A DNA stretch of 17,478 nucleotides from an uncultured Collinsella sp. (lineage in GTDB: Bacteria; Actinomycetota; Coriobacteriia; Coriobacteriales; Coriobacteriaceae): contig UQHO01000043.1 of the NCBI GenBank assembly GCA_900540995.1, positions 1 through 17,478 on the forward strand, written 5' to 3'. The notes under the pieces are model-generated. The model saw only the letters and a list, made by a program, of their open reading frames with translations. It was not told the origin of the DNA and ran no database searches. The position numbers and the translations under genes were made by a program. This document shows positions 13,700-17,478 of the stretch, piece by piece (position 1 is the first letter of the stretch; each line of letters opens with the position of its first letter).

Positions 13700-14056
13700 A
13701 TGCACGAGGTTGGCATTGTCAACGGCATACTCGATACAGTGATTCGCGCGGCGCGTGGGGCGGGGGCCTCGCGCGCCGTTTTGGTTACGCTGCGTATCGG
13801 GGATATGACCGAGGTCGTGCGCGAGGCGCTCGACTTTGCATGGGAGACGTTTCGCGACGAGGATCCGCTTACGCGCGGCTGCGAGCTTGCCGTGGAGGAA
13901 GTCCATCCACAAAGTGAGTGTTTGGACTGCGGCGAGGTCTTTGAGCACGACCGTTTCCATTGCCGCTGCCCCCACTGTGGCGGCGCCAACGTGCGCTTGC
14001 TGCACGGCCGTGAGCTCGACATCGCCAGTATAGAAATCGAAACCCCTGACGATTAG
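13700..14056 (+). CDS. hypA: Hydrogenase nickel incorporation protein HypA
   Basis: A 118-residue metallochaperone that, with HypB, delivers nickel to NiFe hydrogenase precursors. It begins with the invariant MHE, whose H2 takes part in nickel binding. The structural zinc site is C74-x2-C77 and C90-x2-C93 in ECLDCGEV and CRCPHCGG, with one additional cysteine at C88. Length is standard. It begins 6 nt after tatC with GAGGAG from the tatC end as likely ribosome binding site. No hydrogenase structural gene is in the window, but its small subunit normally leaves through Tat, which fits the tatA-tatC-hypA-hypB order. A urease or other nickel enzyme is a less likely client. Confidence 0.95.
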   Translation: MHEVGIVNGILDTVIRAARGAGASRAVLVTLRIGDMTEVVREALDFAWETFRDEDPLTRGCELAVEEVHPQSECLDCGEVFEHDRFHCRCPHCGGANVRLLHGRELDIASIEIETPDD

Positions 14057-14111
14057 CCCGCCAGCCACCTGGGGACGGGGTATAAATGTTAGAAGTTAAG
14101 GAGTGCCGGAT

Positions 14112-14795
14112 ATGGCCGAGAAAACGATTGATATCGCGTCGCCGATTCTGTCGCGCAATGAGCGCCTGGCAGATCAGCTGCGTCAGCGATTTAAAGAGAC
14201 AAACACCTATGTGATCAACGTCTTGTCGAGCCCCGGTTCGGGCAAGACCACCACGATTTTGGGTACCAACGAGCGCCTGCGAGATAAGGCCGGCTTGCGC
14301 TGCGCCGTCATCGAGGGCGATATCGCCTCGGACGTCGACGCAATTACCATGAAGGAAGCCGGCATGCCCGCCATTCAGATCAACACGGGTGGCCTGTGCC
14401 ACCTTGAGGGCAACATGATCATGGAGGCCGTCGACGCCTTCGACCAGGCAGTGGGCCTTCAAAACATCGATGTTATCTTTATCGAAAACGTGGGTAACCT
14501 GGTCTGCCCAGTCGACTTTGACCTGGGCGAGAACCTGTCCATCATGATCCTCTCGGTGCCCGAGGGAGACGACAAGCCCATCAAGTACCCGGGTATCTTC
14601 CAGCACGCCGGCGCACAGCTGCTCAACAAGGTCGACGTGGCTCCGGCTTTCGATTTTGACATGGATAGGTATACTAAGACACTCGATGACCTCAATCCGC
14701 AGGCGCCGCGGTTTGCCGTGAGCGCGCGCAAGGGCGAGGGCATGGATGCCTGGTGCGATTGGCTCATCGGGCAGATTGAGCAAGCAAGGGCGTAA
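14112..14795 (+). CDS. hypB: Hydrogenase nickel incorporation GTPase HypB
   Basis: A 227-residue G3E-family GTPase that drives nickel transfer with HypA. The P-loop is SSPGSGKTT (39-47). The dimer-interface metal site shows C96-H97 in GGLCHLEG and C132 in GNLVCPVDFDLGE. NKVD near residue 178 is the guanine-specificity motif. The start ATG 14112 has AAGGAG 9 nt upstream; a GTG at 14103 touches that site and is less likely. The N-terminal cysteine motif and His-rich nickel-storage stretch found in some HypB proteins are absent. The 55-bp gap after hypA includes GGGGACGGGG (14071-14080), a short repeat seen at other intergenic sites here, and a TATAAA that could be an extra -10. Confidence 0.95.
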   Translation: MAEKTIDIASPILSRNERLADQLRQRFKETNTYVINVLSSPGSGKTTTILGTNERLRDKAGLRCAVIEGDIASDVDAITMKEAGMPAIQINTGGLCHLEGNMIMEAVDAFDQAVGLQNIDVIFIENVGNLVCPVDFDLGENLSIMILSVPEGDDKPIKYPGIFQHAGAQLLNKVDVAPAFDFDMDRYTKTLDDLNPQAPRFAVSARKGEGMDAWCDWLIGQIEQARA

Positions 14796-14849
14796 GTCGG
14801 CCGCCATACGGGCGGGCGTAGCCGCAGAGATACGAGATAGGAGCCTCTT

Positions 14850-17441
14850 TTGAAGCTCATCATCGCCGAGAAAAACGACGCCGCGCGTCAGATTGCCGAG
14901 CGGCTGTCCACGGGTAAGCCCAAAAAGGACAAGGTGTACAACACCGCCATCTATCGTTTTGAGTGGAAGGGCGAGGAGTGCGTGACGATCGGCCTTGCCG
15001 GTCACATCCTTGCACCCGATTTTTGCGACAGCGTGCTGTTCGATAAAAAGCTGGGATGGTATTCGGTCACCGAGGACGGCGAGATGCTGCCGGCCGACAT
15101 GCCCGATGGCCTGGCGCGTCCGCCCTACGACACCAAGCGTAAACCGTTCCTTGCCGATGGCATCTCCATCAAGGGCTGGAAGCTCGAGAGTCTGCCCTAT
15201 CTCACCTGGGCGCCCGTCATTAAGCTACCGGCCGAGAAGGAGCTCATTCGTTCGCTCAAGAACCTCGCTAAAAAATCCGACAGCGTCATTATCGCCACGG
15301 ACTTCGACCGCGAGGGCGAGCTGATCGGCTCGGACGCTCTCAACAAGGTGCGCGAGGTTGCGCCGGACTTGCCGGTTGCCCGCGCCCAGTATTCTTCGTT
15401 TACCAAGGCCGAGATCACGCAGGCCTTCGATAATCTCGTCTCGCTCGACCAGAATCTGGCCGACGCCGGCGAGAGCCGCCAGCACATCGACCTCATTTGG
15501 GGCGCGGTGCTCACACGTTACCTGACGCTCGCCAAGTTTGGCGGCTTTGGTAACGTGCGCTCTGCCGGCCGCGTGCAGACGCCGACGCTTGCCCTGGTGG
15601 TCGAGCGCGAGCGCGAGCGCATGGCGTTTGTGCCCGAGGACTATTGGCAGATCCGCGGCATGGGCGCCGCACGGGGCGCTGCCGAGGACGACCGCTTTAA
15701 GATTGCGCACAAGACGGCACGCTTTACCGACAAGGATGCTGCTGAGACGGCGTACGGCCATGTTGACGGCGTCGCGACGGCAACCGTCGCCGCGGTGACC
15801 AAGCGCTCGCGCAGGCAGCAGCCGCCCACGCCGTTTGCGACCACCTCGCTGCAGGCTGCCGCCGCAGCCGAGGGCATCTCGCCCGCGCGTACCATGCGCA
15901 TCGCCGAGTCCCTCTACATGGCGGGCCTCATCAGCTACCCGCGTGTCGACAACACCGTGTACCCCGCGACGCTCGATCTGGGCGCCGTGGTGAGCGACCT
16001 GGCAAAGATCAACCCGGCGCTGGCGCCCGTGTGCAAGAAGGTGCTCGCCGGCCCCATGAAGCCCACGCGCGGCAAGGTCGAGACCACCGACCACCCGCCC
16101 ATCTATCCCACGGGCGAGGGCGATCCGTCCACGCTCGACGGCGGCCAGCGCAAGCTCTACGACCTCATCGCCCGTCGCTTCCTGGCAACGCTCATGGGGC
16201 CCGCGACCATCGAGAATACCAAGCTCGAGCTCGATGTGAACGGCGAGCCGTTCGTGGCTTCGGGCGACGTGCTCGTGACCCCGGGCTTTCGCGAGGCCTA
16301 TCCGTACGGCCTTAAGCGCGATGAGCAGATGCCGCCGCTGGAGCAGGGTGATACGGTTGACGTGTTCGACATTAAGCTCGAGGCCAAGCAGACCGAGCCG
16401 CCCGCGCGCTACAGCCAGGGCAAGCTCGTGCAGGAGATGGAGAAGCGCGGCCTGGGTACCAAGTCCACGCGCGCGAGCATCATCGAGCGCCTGTACGCTG
16501 TGCGCTATCTCAAAAATGATCCCGTTGAGCCGAGCCAGCTGGGTATCGCCATCATCGACGCGCTGTCGCAATTTGCCCCGCGCATCACGAGCCCCGATAT
16601 GACCAGCGAACTCGACGGCGATATGACCCGCGTGGAGCGCGGCGAGGACACCGAAGAGCATGTCGTGACGCACTCGCGCGCGCTGCTGGCTGGCGTGCTC
16701 GACGAGCTGCTCAAGCACACGCAGGAGCTGGGCGACGCCATCAGCGACGCCGTCACGGCCGATGCGCGCGTGGGCGCTTGCCCCAAGTGCGGCAAGGACC
16801 TGGTTATGAAGACGAGCGCCAAGACCCGCGGCAGCTTCATTGGCTGCATGGGCTGGCCCGACTGCGACGTGACCTATCCGGTGCCGAGCGGCGTCAAGGT
16901 CAGCCCGCTCGAGGGCGAGGCGGCCGTATGCCCCGAGTGCGGCGCGCCGCGCATTAAGTGCCAGCCGTTCCGCCAGAAGGCCTTCGAGATTTGCGTGAAC
17001 CCCATGTGCCCCACCAACTACGAGCCCGACCTTAAGGTGGGTGAGTGCAAGGTGTGCGCCGAGGCAGGACGCCATGGCGACCTGATCGCGCACAAGAGCG
17101 AAAAGAGCGGCAAGCGCTTTATCCGCTGCACCAACTACGATGACTGCGGCGTGAGCTATCCGCTGCCGGCGCGCGGCAAGCTCGAGGCGACGGGCGAGAC
17201 CTGCCCCGAGTGCGGCGCCCCCATCGTGGTGGTCAACACCGCGCGCGGCCCGTGGCGCATCTGCGTCAACATGGACTGCCCGACCAAGGAGAAGAAGCCC
17301 GCCCGCGGCCGCAAGACTGCGACCAAGGCGAGCACGGCGAAGAAGACCACGGCAGCAAAGAAGACTGCTGCCAAGAAGACGACGGCCAAAAAGACGACTG
17401 CCAAGAAGTCGACTACCAAAAAGACCGCTGCCGACAAGTAA
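14850..17441 (+). CDS. topA: Type IA DNA topoisomerase, archaeal TopA-like, with zinc ribbons and basic tail
   Basis: An 863-residue enzyme that relaxes negatively supercoiled DNA through a tyrosine-linked single-strand break. The N-terminal Toprim domain has E7 in IIAEKNDA and D151, D153, E155 in TDFDREGE. The central part shows LIWGAVLTRYLTLA, SAGRVQTPTLALV and the catalytic Y363 in ISYPRVDNTVYP. ARAQYSSFTKAEITQAF and NLADAGESRQHIDL match the archaeal TopA family more than the E. coli type. Four Cys4 zinc ribbons begin near residues 644, 694, 733 and 785. The last 45 residues are Lys/Ala/Thr repeats, as in actinobacterial TopA tails. The start is TTG 14850 with TAGGAG about 7 nt upstream; it is required to include E7. 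It stands 54 bp after hypB and may share its transcript. Confidence 0.93.
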   Translation: MKLIIAEKNDAARQIAERLSTGKPKKDKVYNTAIYRFEWKGEECVTIGLAGHILAPDFCDSVLFDKKLGWYSVTEDGEMLPADMPDGLARPPYDTKRKPFLADGISIKGWKLESLPYLTWAPVIKLPAEKELIRSLKNLAKKSDSVIIATDFDREGELIGSDALNKVREVAPDLPVARAQYSSFTKAEITQAFDNLVSLDQNLADAGESRQHIDLIWGAVLTRYLTLAKFGGFGNVRSAGRVQTPTLALVVERERERMAFVPEDYWQIRGMGAARGAAEDDRFKIAHKTARFTDKDAAETAYGHVDGVATATVAAVTKRSRRQQPPTPFATTSLQAAAAAEGISPARTMRIAESLYMAGLISYPRVDNTVYPATLDLGAVVSDLAKINPALAPVCKKVLAGPMKPTRGKVETTDHPPIYPTGEGDPSTLDGGQRKLYDLIARRFLATLMGPATIENTKLELDVNGEPFVASGDVLVTPGFREAYPYGLKRDEQMPPLEQGDTVDVFDIKLEAKQTEPPARYSQGKLVQEMEKRGLGTKSTRASIIERLYAVRYLKNDPVEPSQLGIAIIDALSQFAPRITSPDMTSELDGDMTRVERGEDTEEHVVTHSRALLAGVLDELLKHTQELGDAISDAVTADARVGACPKCGKDLVMKTSAKTRGSFIGCMGWPDCDVTYPVPSGVKVSPLEGEAAVCPECGAPRIKCQPFRQKAFEICVNPMCPTNYEPDLKVGECKVCAEAGRHGDLIAHKSEKSGKRFIRCTNYDDCGVSYPLPARGKLEATGETCPECGAPIVVVNTARGPWRICVNMDCPTKEKKPARGRKTATKASTAKKTTAAKKTAAKKTTAKKTTAKKSTTKKTAADK
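17328..17438 (+). repeat. Degenerate AAGAAG-ACN-GCN repeats encoding the topoisomerase tail
   Basis: Repeated units of the form AAGAAGAC(C/T) with intervening GCC/ACG triplets encode alternating KK and TA/TT pairs. The tract is imperfect, with base changes mostly at third positions, suggesting age and selection on the protein. Such tracts can vary in length between strains. Confidence 0.6.
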
Positions 17442-17478
17442 CCGAGCACATATAGACACGGCGGGGCCGGGCGCGCAA

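Noticed and set aside
17328..17438. CRISPR-like or tandem repeat array
   Set aside because: The repeats are short, in frame and encode the basic tail of the topoisomerase; there are no unique spacers.
15225..17459. A 744-codon open frame opposite the topoisomerase gene
   Set aside because: It is antisense to a gene with clear catalytic motifs; its product is Leu/Ala/Arg/Gly-rich without family motifs. Long antisense frames are expected at this GC content and codon bias.

Overview
The window is about 17.5 kb of GC-rich, gene-dense bacterial DNA. Gene content and coding style point to a Coriobacteriia-type gut actinobacterium, most likely a Collinsella relative. Pointers are strong GNC codon periodicity, an actinobacterial subgroup Ic-type aspartate aminotransferase, an archaeal-style topoisomerase I with a lysine/alanine/threonine tail, and lac-family PTS genes. 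This placement is inferred from protein style, not from a marker gene. I see no rRNA, tRNA, CRISPR array, transposase or phage gene.

Region 1 (1-6995) is a sugar uptake and catabolism locus. On the minus strand a GntR/UTRA regulator is followed by a class I mannose-6-phosphate isomerase. Divergent from them on the plus strand are a GH1 6-phospho-beta-glycosidase, then PTS IIC, IIB and IIA of the lactose/cellobiose family, then after two terminators a ROK-family sugar kinase. The PTS would phosphorylate a beta-linked disaccharide during import, the GH1 enzyme would split it, the ROK kinase would phosphorylate the free hexose, and the isomerase would feed mannose-6-phosphate to fructose-6-phosphate. 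These seven functions match seven of the eight genes of the Bacillus subtilis gmu glucomannan-utilisation operon; only the secreted mannanase is absent.

Region 2 (6996-9842) holds a manganese-dependent family II pyrophosphatase and the NhaA Na+/H+ antiporter. Each has its own terminator, and nhaA has a terminator-like hairpin in its own leader. Region 3 (9843-12176) holds a MITE-like non-coding element, a small conserved-looking unknown protein on the minus strand, the aspartate aminotransferase and a stand-alone STAS-domain anti-anti-sigma-type protein.

Region 4 (12177-14795) is a compact run of tatA/B, tatC, hypA and hypB, joining twin-arginine export to nickel insertion for hydrogenase. 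Region 5 (14796-17478) is almost entirely a type IA topoisomerase gene of the archaeal family.

The non-coding parts are richer than usual. There is a 28-bp fold-back element before the GH1 gene and related GGGGAC-type repeats at several intergenic sites. There are also strong hairpins between PTS genes, tandem terminators ahead of the kinase, and a 188-bp element with inverted ends near 9.8-10.0 kb.
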